This document shows positions 16,876 to 25,689 of a DNA stretch of 64,000 nt, one piece after another (the stretch's first letter is position 1; each line of letters begins with the position of its first letter). The position numbers and the translations under genes were made by a program. The notes beneath the pieces were generated by a model that was not told the origin of the DNA, ran no database searches, and saw nothing but the letters and a program-made list of their open reading frames with translations. The DNA is from Rathayibacter sp. VKM Ac-2760 (GTDB taxonomy: Bacteria > Actinomycetota > Actinomycetes > Actinomycetales > Microbacteriaceae): contig NZ_CP047173.1 in the NCBI RefSeq assembly GCF_009834185.1, positions 2,728,001 to 2,792,000 of the forward strand, given 5' to 3'.

Positions 16876-17327
16876 GCGCGGTCGTCCGCCTCGTCGTCGT
16901 CCTCGTCCTCGCGCGGCTTGACGTACGGGTCGGCGTCGCCGGCGTACTCCGCCTTCGCGGCGAGCGACTGCACCTGCGTGTCCTGATTGCGCGCCGTCGC
17001 GAGGAGGTCCTCGATGTGCTTCGCGTTCTCGGGGATCGCGTCGAGGATGAACTCGAGCGACGGCGTCAGGCGCGCCGTGATGTTCTTGCCGACCTCGGTG
17101 CGCAGCAGGCCGGTGGCGGCCTTGAGGGCGAGCGCCGAGTCGGCGCGCTCCTCGTCGGTGCCGTAGACCGTGTAGAACACGGAGGCGTGCTGCAGGTCAC
17201 CGGTCACCTGCACATCGGTGATGGTGACGAAGCCGAGTCGGGGGTCGCGGAGTCCGCGCTCGAGCCGCTTGGCGACGATCACCTGAATCCGCTCGGCGAG
17301 CTTCCTCGCCCGTGCCGGATCTGCCAT
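16872..17327 (-). CDS. rbfA: 30S ribosome-binding factor A
   Basis: 151 residues. Binds the 30S subunit during 16S rRNA maturation. Family signatures: ARKLAERIQVIVAKRLERG, DPRLGFVTITDV, DLQHASVFYTVYG and LRTEVGKNITARLTPSLEFILD. The C-terminal ~25 residues are a very acidic tail. It lies downstream of infB as in most bacteria, but a terminator and two large inverted-repeat elements separate the genes, so it is probably transcribed independently; ATCTAA at 17368-17373 (TTAGAT on the minus strand) could be its -10. Confidence 0.95.
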   Translation of the reverse strand: MADPARARKLAERIQVIVAKRLERGLRDPRLGFVTITDVQVTGDLQHASVFYTVYGTDEERADSALALKAATGLLRTEVGKNITARLTPSLEFILDAIPENAKHIEDLLATARNQDTQVQSLAAKAEYAGDADPYVKPREDEDDDEADDRA

Positions 17328-17380
17328 GGCTGGTCCTCATCTCTCTCGACGAACCGTTCAGCTCGCCATCTAATCACTCC

Positions 17381-17396
17381 CCGGCAGTCCTGCCGG
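17381..17396. repeat. Small perfect hairpin in the infB-rbfA gap
   Basis: CCGGCAG-TC-CTGCCGG, a 7-bp stem. It is followed at 17407-17433 by another stem (GGGGG ... GCTC-tcgc-GAGC ... CCCCC). Confidence 0.6.
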
Positions 17397-17406
17397 TCGT
17401 CTTGCT

Positions 17407-17433
17407 GGGGGCTTGCTCTCGCGAGCGACCCCC
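17407..17433. repeat. Hairpin with internal loop in the infB-rbfA gap
   Basis: Five G-C pairs (17407-17411 with 17429-17433) enclose a GCTC/GAGC stem with a TCGC loop. It could be a transcription stop for rightward readthrough or part of the repeat cluster. Confidence 0.5.
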
Positions 17434-17465
17434 GGTGCTCGTACTCGGCGCGGCGCGGCGTTGCC

Positions 17466-17564
17466 GGCGCGGGCGGGGTGCCTCATCACGGCTCCTTCCC
17501 GCGCGGCTGCGCCGCGCCCGCCAGACCCGAGCCAGGAGCCGCGACGAGGCACCCCGCCCGCGCC
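17466..17564. repeat. Structured inverted-repeat element A
   Basis: Arms 17466-17496 and 17534-17564 pair over 31 positions with only two A/C mismatches. The 37-nt centre (17497-17533) holds an inner hairpin GCGCGGC-tgc-GCCGCGC and then CGCCCGCCAGACCCGAGCC. The same centre recurs, inverted, in element B. It contains no plausible gene. It could be a REP/MITE-like element or a structured RNA. Confidence 0.8.
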
Positions 17565-17712
17565 TCCCGTCGGTTCACGCGGCAGTCCGTACTCCCGGTC
17601 CTCCTCACGCGCAGGCGACCCTCCCGCCCGTCAGACGAAGGTGCCCGACGCACCGAGCCTTGGAGAGCCCGCCGTCTCGGACCGGCCTGGCGGACCGGTC
17701 CTCCCGAAGGGA

Positions 17713-17805
17713 GGGAGCTCACTCCCGTCCTCGCGCGACCGGCTCGGGTCTGGCGGGCGGGCCGCAGGCCCGCGGGAAGTCGCGCGAGGGCGGGAGTGAG
17801 CTCCC
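17713..17805. repeat. Structured inverted-repeat element B (inverted copy of A)
   Basis: Arms 17713-17739 and 17779-17805 pair over all 27 positions, one as a G-U wobble. Read on the minus strand, the centre matches element A at 33 of 37 positions. The four differences are two compensatory base-pair swaps in the inner hairpin (here GCGGGCC-gca-GGCCCGC on the plus strand). The outer stems of A and B are unrelated in sequence. Conservation of shape with covariation points to a selected or mobile structure. Confidence 0.8.
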
Positions 17806-17856
17806 GATCCCCCGTCGGAACTCGAGGCCGAAAGGCCGGAAGCCGCCCGGAACGCC

Positions 17857-17884
17857 GGAAGGCCCGGGCGGACCCGGGCCTTCC
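17857..17884 (-). terminator. Hairpin terminator after infB
   Basis: Perfect 12-bp stem GGAAGGCCCGGG / CCCGGGCCTTCC with a 4-nt loop, 12 nt beyond the infB stop. There is no long U tract, as is usual for GC-rich actinobacterial terminators. Confidence 0.75.
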
Positions 17885-17896
17885 AGTCGAGCAGGG

Positions 17897-20796
17897 TCAG
17901 CCTCGCGGCTTCTCCTTCATCTCGATCGTCTCGATCTCGTCGCCGATCTGGATGTCGTTGTACTTGCCGAGACCGATACCGGCCTCGTAGTCCGTACGGA
18001 CCTCCGTGACGTCGTCCTTGAAGCGACGCAGCGACTCGATGGCGAGGTTGTCGCCGACGACGACGCCATCGCGGATGACGCGCGCCTTCGAGTTGCGGGT
18101 GATCGTGCCGGAGCGGACGATGACACCCGCGATGTTGCCGACCTTCGAGGAGCGGAACACCTCGCGGATCTCGGCGATACCGGACTGGACCTCCTCGTAC
18201 TCGGGCTTGAGCATGCCCGTGAGCGAGTTCTCGACCTCTTCGATCGCGTTGTAGATGACCGAGTAGAAGCGGATGTCCACTCCCTCTCGAGCAGCGCGCT
18301 CGCGAGCCTTCGGGTCGGGGCGGACGTTGAAGCCCACGATGATCGCGTTGTCGATCGTCGCGAGGTTGACGTCCGACTCCGTGATCGCACCGACACCGCG
18401 GTGGATGATGCGCAGCTGCACCGAGTCGTCGACCTCGATCTTGACGAGCGACTCCTCCAGCGCCTCGACGGCACCGGACACGTCGCCCTTGATGATGAGG
18501 TTAAGCGACTCGACCTTGCCCTCTTCGAGAGCACGGGTGAAGTCCTCGAGCGAGATGCGCTTGCGGGCCTTGGCCAGCAGGGCGTTGCGCTGAGCGGCCT
18601 CGCGCTTCTCGGCGATCTGGCGGGCGGTGCGGTCCTCCTCGGTGACGAGGAAGGTGTCGCCGGCGCGGGGCACGGACGAGAGTCCCTGCACCTGCACCGG
18701 TCGCGACGGCACGGCCTCGAGCACGGCGACGCCGTTCTCGTCGGCCATCGCGCGGACGCGGCCGTAGGCCGTTCCCGCGACGATCGCGTCGCCGACGCGC
18801 AGCGTTCCCGACTGGATGAGGACCGTCGCGACGGCACCGCGTCCCTTGTCGAGCTTCGCCTCGATCGCGACTCCGCGGGCCTCCTTGTCGGGGTTGGCGC
18901 GCAGGTCGAGACCGGCGTCCGCGGTGAGCAGCACGGCGTCCAGGAGGTCCTGGATGCCGGTGTTGGCGCGGGCCGACACGTCGACGAACATGACGTCTCC
19001 GCCGTACTCCTCGGCGACCAGACCGAACTCGGTGAGCTGCTGGCGCACCTTGGCCGGGTTGGCGTCGGGCTTGTCCACCTTGTTGACCGCGACCACGATC
19101 GGCACGTTGGCCGCCTGGGCGTGGTTCAGCGCCTCGATGGTCTGCGGCATGATGCCGTCGTCCGCCGCGACCACGAGGATCGCGATGTCCGTGACCTGGG
19201 CACCGCGGGCTCGCATGGCGGTGAACGCCTCGTGACCCGGGGTGTCGATGAAGGTGATCGGGCGCTCGATGCCCTCGTGCTCCGCGACGACCTGGTACGC
19301 ACCGATGTGCTGCGTGATGCCGCCCGCCTCGCCGGCGACGACGTTGGCGTTGCGGATCGCGTCGAGCAGGCGCGTCTTTCCGTGGTCGACGTGACCCATG
19401 ACGGTGACGACGGGGGGACGGATCTGGAGGTCCTCGTCCGTCTCGTCCTCGAGCTCCTGCTCGAGGTCGAGGCCGAAGCCCTCGAGGAGCTCCTTGTCCT
19501 CGTCCTCGGGCGAGACGACCTGGATCTTGAAGCCGAGCTCACCGCCGAGCACCTCGAAGGTGGCCTCGTCGAGCGACTCGGTCGCCGTCGCCATCTCGCC
19601 GAGGGCGAAGAGGACGGTGACCAGGTTGCCGGGGGGCACCGGCACGCCGGTCATGGCCTCGATCTTGTCGGCGAAGTCCGAGATCGACGCGCCGCGGCGC
19701 AGACGGATGACCGTCTTGCCGTCGCCGCGGGGGACGCTGACGCCGCCGAGCGACGGGGCCTCCCTGAGCTCGAACTCCTGACGCTTCGTGCGCTTCGACT
19801 TGCGGGCCTTGCTCTTGCCGCCACCGCGACCGAAGGCACCAGCGGTGCCGCCGCCGGGGCCGCGACCGCGACCGCCGCCGCCACCGGGACGAGGGGCGAA
19901 GCCGCCACCCGCTCCAGGGGCGCCGCCGGGACGCTGGAAGCCGCCGCCGGCCGGACGGCCAGGGCCGCCGGGACGACCGGCTCCGCCACCGGGACCGCCG
20001 GGACGCTGGCCGAAGCCGGCGGGGCGCTGGCCCATGCCGGGTCCACCGGGTCGGGGCGCGCCGGGGCGAGGAGCCGCGGGACGGGGGATGTTGCTGGGCG
20101 TCGGGCGCGAGCCCATGCCCTGCGAGCTGGCGAACGGGTTGTTGCCCGGGCGCGGGGGCGTCGCGGGACGCTGGCCCATGCCCTGGTTGCTCGCGAACGG
20201 GTTGTTGCCCGGTCGCGGTGCGCCACCGGGACGGCTGGAGCCGCCGGGGGCGGGCTTCCGCCGGACTTCGGCGGCGCTGCCGCCGGAGCGGGACGCGGGG
20301 TCGCCGGCTTCGGTCCGCCGGGGAGTGGCGGGCGAGGCGGCGGGCGTCGCAGCGGCGGGCTTCTCGGCCGCGGGCGCCGGAGCGGCGGCCTCGGTCGGAG
20401 CCGGAGCGGCGGGGCGTTCGCAGCGGCCTGGGCGCGAGCCGCGGCCGCGGCCTCCTGGGCGGCCTGAGCGGCGGCCTGACGCTCGGCGACCGACATCGGC
20501 GGAGCCGGCGCCGGAGCAGGCGGCTTGGCCGGGCCGGGCATCGGCGCGGAGGGGCGGGCGCCCGAGGGGCGCGGGGCCCCGGGACGGGCGGTGGTGGTCG
20601 TGGGCGCCGACGGGATCGACGCTCCGCCCGTGCTCGCGCTGCCCTGGAGGGCCTGGCGGAGCTTGCGGGCGACGGGGGGTTCGATGCTGGACGACGGTCC
20701 CTTGACGAACTCGCCCAGTTCTTTCAACTTCGCAAGTGCGACCTTGCTGTCGACGCCGAGTTCGGCGGCGATCTCGTGCACGCGTGGTTTAGCCAC
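17897..20796 (-). CDS. infB: Translation initiation factor IF-2, with an apparent 1-nt frame break
   Basis: The gene begins at GTG 20796 after AGGAG, with the IF2_N segment VHEIAAELGVDSKVALAKL, and ends at 17897. The frame holding this start reads correctly to AAANAP and then drifts into nonsense. The frame with the GTPase core (GHVDHGKT, DTPGHEAF, NKVDKPDA) and the RPGNNPFAS repeats is open further upstream. The two join if one C is added (minus strand) in the four-base run at 20411-20414, giving about 966 residues. IF-2 is essential, so a sequence error is the first explanation. Starting at ATG 20179 would lose the N-domain. IF-2 places fMet-tRNA on the ribosome. Confidence 0.9.
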
Positions 20797-20889
20797 TTCT
20801 CTCCTGTCTCGGACCTGCGCCCAAGACGGGGCAGGCCATCACAAACGGACGGATCTCATTTCGAGCCGCTCATCAGTCGTTGCTCATGA

Positions 20890-21222
20890 TCAGTTCACGG
20901 GCCGTTCTGCCTGTTCTCTCTGCGGTGTGATCGTTCGCCTGGCGGGTTCCTCCGGGTGAGGAGCCGCACCGGTCAGGTCACGGGTGACGTACTGCCGCAC
21001 GGCGCTCGCGTCCACGCTCTCGCGCGTCCGGAACGCCCTGCTGAACGCGCGGCGCTTCTCAGCGAGCGCGTAGCAGTCGTACGCGTCGTGCAGCCACGCT
21101 CCCCGCCCAGCACGGACGCCTCGCGGATCGACCACGAGGGAGTTCGAGGGGAGGACGAGCCTCAGAAGTGAGGCCCTTGGGGCGCGCAGACGGCAGCCGA
21201 CGCACGTTCTGACGGGTTCCAC
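20890..21222 (-). CDS. ylxR: YlxR-family (DUF448) RNA-binding protein
   Basis: 110 residues: EPVRTCVGCRLRAPRASLLRLV, VVDPRGVRAGRGAWLH and a Lys/Arg-rich FSRAFR segment, all diagnostic of YlxR. Members bind RNA or modulate RNase P and sit between nusA and infB, as here. The start GTG 21222 is chosen for its GAGGGAG a few nt upstream and because the protein then starts at the conserved EPVRTC. A GTG at 21276, overlapping the nusA stop, would add 18 residues. The C-terminal ~25 residues are a variable tail. Confidence 0.9.
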   Translation of the reverse strand: MEPVRTCVGCRLRAPRASLLRLVLPSNSLVVDPRGVRAGRGAWLHDAYDCYALAEKRRAFSRAFRTRESVDASAVRQYVTRDLTGAAPHPEEPARRTITPQREQAERPVN

Positions 21223-21272
21223 TGTACTCCCTCGTTCCCGGGAGCGCCTCCCCGCACCGCCGACAGCGGGGA

Positions 21273-22274
21273 TCACTCCCCGTCCATCACCGAATCGGGC
21301 TGGATGTCGATCTTGGCGCCGGTGAGCTTGGCGGCGAGTCGGGCGTTCTGGCCCTCCTTGCCGATCGCGAGCGAGAGCTGGTAGTCCGGCACGAGTGCGC
21401 GGACGGCCTTGAGGCTCTGGTCGATCACGAAGGCGCTGGTCACCTTGGCGGGCGAGAGCGCGCTCGCGACGAAGGTGGGCAGGTCGGAGGAGTAGTCGAC
21501 GATGTCGATCTTCTCGTTGTTGAGCTCCGCGGTCACCGCGCGCACGCGCTGGCCGAGCTCGCCGATGCAGGCGCCCTTGGCGTTGACGCCCGGCTCGGTC
21601 GCCCGCACGGCGATCTTGGTGCGGTGGCCGGCCTCGCGGGCGAGCGAGACGATCTCGACGACGCCGGAGGCGATCTCCGGGACCTCGAGGGCGAACAGCT
21701 TGCGGACGAGCGACGGGTGCGTCCGCGAGACCTGGACCGAGGGGCCCTTCGTGCCGCGGCTGACGCTCGTGACGTAGACGCGGATGCGGCGGCCGTGGCT
21801 GTAGTCCTCGCCGGGCACCTGCTCCTCGGGCGAGAGGATCGCCTCGATCGAGCCGAGGTCGACGTGGATCATCTTCGGGTTGGGGCCCTGCTGGATGACG
21901 CCGGCGACGATGTCGCCCTCGCGGCCCTTGAACTCGCCGAGGATCTTCTCGTCGCCGATGTCGCGCAGCCGCTGGTTGATGACCTGCTTGGCGGCGAAGG
22001 CCGCGATGCGGCCGAAGTCGCGCGGGGAGTCCTCGGATTCGCCGACGACGGCGCCCTCGTCGTCGATCTCGGGCACGAAGACGGACACGTGGCCGGTCTT
22101 GCGGTCGAGGTGCACGCGGGCGTCCACGGCGGTGGCCTTGTCGGCGTCGTCCGCCTGGCCGATGTGCTTGAGATAGGCGGTGAGGATCGCCTGCTCGATG
22201 ATCTGCACGAGTTCCTCGAAGGGGATCTCGCGCTCGCGCTCCAGCAGGCGCAGAACGCTCAGGTCGATGTCCAC
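21273..22274 (-). CDS. nusA: Transcription termination/antitermination factor NusA
   Basis: 333 residues, the short actinobacterial form without C-terminal acidic repeats. Order: N-terminal RNA-polymerase-binding domain (MDIDLSVLRLLEREREIPFE-type start), S1 domain (GDIVAGVIQQGPNPKMIHVDLG), then two KH domains (GACIGELGQRVRAV; LAIGKEGQNARLAAKLTG). GTG 22274 gives the standard family start, with AAAGG about 9 nt upstream. It is coupled to ylxR if that gene uses its upstream GTG. No rimP is found in the 159 nt between it and proS. Confidence 0.95.
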   Translation of the reverse strand: MDIDLSVLRLLEREREIPFEELVQIIEQAILTAYLKHIGQADDADKATAVDARVHLDRKTGHVSVFVPEIDDEGAVVGESEDSPRDFGRIAAFAAKQVINQRLRDIGDEKILGEFKGREGDIVAGVIQQGPNPKMIHVDLGSIEAILSPEEQVPGEDYSHGRRIRVYVTSVSRGTKGPSVQVSRTHPSLVRKLFALEVPEIASGVVEIVSLAREAGHRTKIAVRATEPGVNAKGACIGELGQRVRAVTAELNNEKIDIVDYSSDLPTFVASALSPAKVTSAFVIDQSLKAVRALVPDYQLSLAIGKEGQNARLAAKLTGAKIDIQPDSVMDGE

Positions 22275-22433
22275 GGGCGGGCCTTTCTCTCTATTCACTT
22301 GGGTGGCGTGGCGGCGCAGCGCGACCACGTCGAAGTCCGGCCCGACGCCGGAGGCGCCTCGGCCGGAGCCGGGCCCGCGCGTCGGGACCATTGAGCATAA
22401 CCGACCGCGCTGGGGGCGGACCGGCGGCGGCGC

Positions 22434-24197
22434 TCAGGCGAGCCGGGCGAGCGCCTCCGCGGCGGGCAGCTGCTCGCGCTCACCGGTCCGGCGGTCCCAC
22501 AGCTCGACGATGCCCTCGGCGGCGCTGCGGCCGGCGATCACGATGAGCGGCACGCCCATCAGCTCGGCATCGCCGAACTTCACGCCCGGCGAGACCTTGG
22601 GCCGGTCGTCGATCAGCACGTCGCGGCCCGCGGCCTCGAGCGAGGCGCCCACGGACTCCGCGAGCGCGAGGGCCGCCGGGTCCTTGCCGGTCGCGATCAG
22701 GTGGACGTCGAACGGCGCGACGTTCTCGGGCCAGATCAGCCCGCGGTCGTCGTGGTTGCTCTCGGCGATGATCGCGAGGATCCGGGTGACGCCGATGCCG
22801 TAGGAGCCCATGGTGACGGTGACGAGCTTGCCGTTCTCGTCGAGCACCTTGAGGCCGAGCACGTCCGCGTACTTGCGGCCCAGCTGGAAGACGTGGCCGA
22901 TCTCCATGCCGCGAGCGGTCTCGATCGGGCCGGAGCCGTCGGGCGCGGGGTCGCCGGTGCGGACGTCCGCCACCTCGACGACGCCGTCGCCGGCGAAGTC
23001 GCGGCCGGCGACGAGGTCGAGCACGTGCTTCCCGGCGATGTTGGCGCCGGTGATCCACGCGGTGCCCTCGACGACGCGGGGGTCGAGCAGGAAGCGGATG
23101 CCACTCGCCGACTCCTCCCCCAGGACGGCGCCCTCGGCCGACCACGGGCCGATGTAGCCCTTGACCAGCGCCGGGTGCTTCGCGAAGTCCTCTTCCGTCG
23201 CCGCCTCGACCTCGGCGGGTGCGAAGGCGACCTCGGCGCGCTTGAGGTCGACGTCGCGGTCGCCGGGCAGGCCGACGACGACGAGCTCGCGGGTGCCGTC
23301 GAGCGCGGTGAGCGCGAGGACGACGTTCTTCAGCGTGTCGCCGGCGGTCCAGGCGCGGCCGTCGGCGCGCGGCTCCTGGGCGTTGGCGAGGTCGACGAGG
23401 GTCTGGATGGTCGGGGTGCCGGGCGAGTCGAAGACCCGCGCCTCGGCGAGCCCCTCGAGGGGCAGAGCGTCCGGGACGGGCGTGCGGTACGCCTCGACGT
23501 TGGCCGCGTAGCCGCCGGCCGAGCGCACGAAGGTGTCCTCGCCGACCGGGGTCGGGTGCAGGAACTCCTCGCTGCGCGAGCCGCCCATCGCGCCGGCGTC
23601 GGCCTGCACGATGACGTACTCGAGGCCGAAGCGCCGGAAGATCCGCTCGTAGGCGTCCCGCTGCAGCTGGTAGCTCGCGTCGAGACCCGCGTCGGTGTAG
23701 TCGAAGGAGTAGGCGTCCTTCATCGTGAACTCGCGGCCGCGCAGGAGTCCGGCGCGGGGGCGCGCCTCGTCGCGGTACTTGTCCTGGATCTGGTAGATCG
23801 ACAGGGGCAGGTCCTTGTAGGAGGAGTAGAGGTCCTTGACGAGGAGGGTGAAGAACTCCTCGTGCGTCGGCGCCAGCATGTAGTCCGCGTCCTTGCGGTC
23901 CTTGAGGCGGAAGACGCCGTCGCCGTACTCGGTCCAGCGGCCGGAGAGCTCGTAGGGCTCGCGGGGCAGCAGCGCGGGGAAGTGGACCTCCTGCGCGCCG
24001 GCGGCCTCCATCTCGGCGTGGATGATCGCCTCGATGCGGCGCTTCACCCGAAGTCCCAGCGGCAGCCAGGCGAAGACGCCGGGTGCCTGGCGCCGGATGT
24101 AGCCGGCGCGGACGAGGAGGCGGTGGCTCGCGACCTCGGCGTCGGCCGGATCCTCTCGGAGGGTGCGGACGAACAGATGCGAGAGACGGGTGACCAC
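22434..24197 (-). CDS. proS: Proline--tRNA ligase
   Basis: 587 residues, bacterial-type class II synthetase with the editing insertion. Visible: LREDPADAEVASHRLLVRAGYIRR, motif 2 around YRDEARPRAGLLRGREFTMKD, YVIVQADAGAMGGSRSEEFL, GSYGIGVTRILAIIAE (motif 3) and the anticodon-binding domain with DDRPKVSPGVKFGDAELMGVP. It charges tRNA-Pro. The GTG start has a TAGGAT box 8 nt upstream, suggesting an almost leaderless mRNA. The ispG terminator precedes it on the same strand. Confidence 0.96.
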   Translation of the reverse strand: MVTRLSHLFVRTLREDPADAEVASHRLLVRAGYIRRQAPGVFAWLPLGLRVKRRIEAIIHAEMEAAGAQEVHFPALLPREPYELSGRWTEYGDGVFRLKDRKDADYMLAPTHEEFFTLLVKDLYSSYKDLPLSIYQIQDKYRDEARPRAGLLRGREFTMKDAYSFDYTDAGLDASYQLQRDAYERIFRRFGLEYVIVQADAGAMGGSRSEEFLHPTPVGEDTFVRSAGGYAANVEAYRTPVPDALPLEGLAEARVFDSPGTPTIQTLVDLANAQEPRADGRAWTAGDTLKNVVLALTALDGTRELVVVGLPGDRDVDLKRAEVAFAPAEVEAATEEDFAKHPALVKGYIGPWSAEGAVLGEESASGIRFLLDPRVVEGTAWITGANIAGKHVLDLVAGRDFAGDGVVEVADVRTGDPAPDGSGPIETARGMEIGHVFQLGRKYADVLGLKVLDENGKLVTVTMGSYGIGVTRILAIIAESNHDDRGLIWPENVAPFDVHLIATGKDPAALALAESVGASLEAAGRDVLIDDRPKVSPGVKFGDAELMGVPLIVIAGRSAAEGIVELWDRRTGEREQLPAAEALARLA

Positions 24198-24205
24198 GAG
24201 GGACG

Positions 24206-24211
24206 ATCCTA
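24206..24211 (-). promoter_or_regulatory. -10 box of proS
   Basis: TAGGAT on the minus strand, 8 nt before the GTG at 24197; leader of about 1-2 nt if used. Confidence 0.45.
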
Positions 24212-24250
24212 TCCGGAGTCCGCAGCGGGGTGTCCCGCGCCGGACGGGGT

Positions 24251-24283
24251 GGCGGCGGACCGGTCGTGTGCCGGTCCGCCGCC
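24251..24283 (-). terminator. Hairpin terminator after ispG
   Basis: Perfect 13-bp stem GGCGGCGGACCGG / CCGGTCCGCCGCC with a 7-nt loop, starting 5 nt past the ispG stop. Confidence 0.7.
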
Positions 24284-24288
24284 CGCCG

Positions 24289-25446
24289 TCACTTCGAGAC
24301 GACGACCACCGGGGAGCCGGTCGAGGTGTCGTCGGCGGGCATCTCGGCGGCCAGGCGGTTGGCCTCCTCGATCAGCGTCTTGACGATCTCGGACTCGGGG
24401 ACGGTCTTGATGACCTCGCCCTTGACGAAGATCTGGCCCTTGCCGTTGCCGGAGGCGACGCCGAGGTCGGCCTCGCGGGCCTCGCCCGGTCCGTTGACGA
24501 CGCAGCCCATCACGGCGACGCGCAGCGGGACGCTCATGCCCTCGAGGCCGGCGGTGACGTCGTTGGCGAGCGTGTAGACGTCGACCTGCGCGCGACCGCA
24601 GCTCGGGCAGGAGACGATCTCGAGCTTGCGCTCGCGGAGGTTGAGCGACTGCAGGATCTGCAGGCCGACCTTGACCTCCTGCGCGGGCGGAGCGGAGAGC
24701 GAGACGCGGATGGTGTCGCCGATGCCCTCGCCGAGCAGGATGCCGAACGCCGTCGCCGACTTGATGGTGCCCTGGAACTCCGGCCCCGCCTCGGTGACGC
24801 CGAGGTGCAGCGGCCAGTCGCCGCGCTCGGCCAGCAGCCGGTAGGCCTGGACCATGATCACCGGGTCGTTGTGCTTGACCGAGATCTTGAAGTCGTGGAA
24901 GTCGTGCTCCTCGAAGAGGCTCGCCTCCCAGACGGCGCTCTCGACGAGCGCCTCGGGGGTGGCCTTGCCGTACTTCTGCAGCAGGGTCGGCTCGAGCGAG
25001 CCGGCGTTGACGCCGATGCGGATCGAGACGCCGGCGGCCTTCGCGGCGGCGGCGATCTTGCCGACCTGATCGTCGAACTTGCGGATGTTGCCCGGGTTCA
25101 CCCGGACGGCCGCGCAGCCCGCGTCGATCGCCGCGTAGACGTAGTTCGGCTGGAAGTGGATGTCCGCGATGACCGGGATCTGGCTCTTCTTCGCGATGAT
25201 CGGCAGCGCCTCCGCGTCGTCGCGGCTCGGCACGGCGACGCGCACGATGTCGCAGCCGGAGGCGGTCAGCTCGGCGATCTGCTGGAGCGTCGCGTTGATG
25301 TTGGTGGTCGGCGTGGTGCACATGGACTGCACGCTCACCGGGGCGTCACCGCCGACGAGCACCTTCCCGACCTTGATCTGTCGGGTCTTCCGGCGGGGGG
25401 CGAGGGTCACGGGGACCTTGGGCAAACCCAGATTCACAGCAGGCAC
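24289..25446 (-). CDS. ispG: 4-hydroxy-3-methylbut-2-enyl diphosphate synthase
   Basis: 385-residue iron-sulfur enzyme of the MEP isoprenoid pathway, converting MEcPP to HMBPP. Motifs: RRKTRQIKVGKVLVGG, PVSVQSMCTTPT, VNPGNI, and the cluster ligands in SCPSCGR and MGCVVNGPGE. GTG 25446 is preferred over ATG 25455 because TACCAT (25454-25459) overlaps the upstream ATG and lies 7 nt from this GTG, and because the protein then begins at the family-typical PAVNLG. The same frame stays open far upstream through the tandem array, but that is not coding. dxr, another MEP gene, is close by. Confidence 0.95.
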   Translation of the reverse strand: MPAVNLGLPKVPVTLAPRRKTRQIKVGKVLVGGDAPVSVQSMCTTPTTNINATLQQIAELTASGCDIVRVAVPSRDDAEALPIIAKKSQIPVIADIHFQPNYVYAAIDAGCAAVRVNPGNIRKFDDQVGKIAAAAKAAGVSIRIGVNAGSLEPTLLQKYGKATPEALVESAVWEASLFEEHDFHDFKISVKHNDPVIMVQAYRLLAERGDWPLHLGVTEAGPEFQGTIKSATAFGILLGEGIGDTIRVSLSAPPAQEVKVGLQILQSLNLRERKLEIVSCPSCGRAQVDVYTLANDVTAGLEGMSVPLRVAVMGCVVNGPGEAREADLGVASGNGKGQIFVKGEVIKTVPESEIVKTLIEEANRLAAEMPADDTSTGSPVVVVSK

Positions 25447-25453
25447 GAGCCCC

Positions 25454-25459
25454 ATGGTA
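25454..25459 (-). promoter_or_regulatory. -10 box, leaderless promoter of ispG
   Basis: TACCAT on the minus strand with a 7-nt gap to GTG 25446; it argues against starting at the ATG inside the box. Confidence 0.5.
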
Positions 25460-25689
25460 CGCGCGCCGCACGGCCGGACGCCGCCGCTCCCCCGGTTCCC
25501 AGGTCCCGCCGATCTGCGCCGCCCGTGCCGCTCGCCCCGCGGCACCGACACTGCGCCACCGTCCGATCCGCCGGCGATCCCGCGCGGATCACGCTCCCCC
25601 GGGCGAGAACAGCCGCCACCGCCCCGCCATCTCCTGCACATGGCACCCCGAACCCGAACAGGCGCCCCAACCCCGAACGCGGACCTCTG
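25460..25689. other. Gene-free stretch upstream of ispG
   Basis: About 230 bases between the ispG promoter and the tandem array. It is C-rich on the plus strand with scattered CCCGAAC-like words. No gene, clear hairpin or operator is seen. Confidence 0.5.

Noticed and set aside
17466..17805. Insertion sequence with terminal repeats
   Set aside because: The two elements are short, carry no transposase, and are each self-complementary rather than forming the ends of one unit.
17897..20179. infB starting at ATG 20179
   Set aside because: It would drop the N-terminal IF2_N domain, which is clearly encoded upstream after a good Shine-Dalgarno; a one-base frame break explains the data better.
17312..20467. 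A 1051-residue plus-strand frame opposite infB
   Set aside because: Antisense to motif-bearing IF-2 and runs through the inverted-repeat gap; composition is that of a shadow frame.
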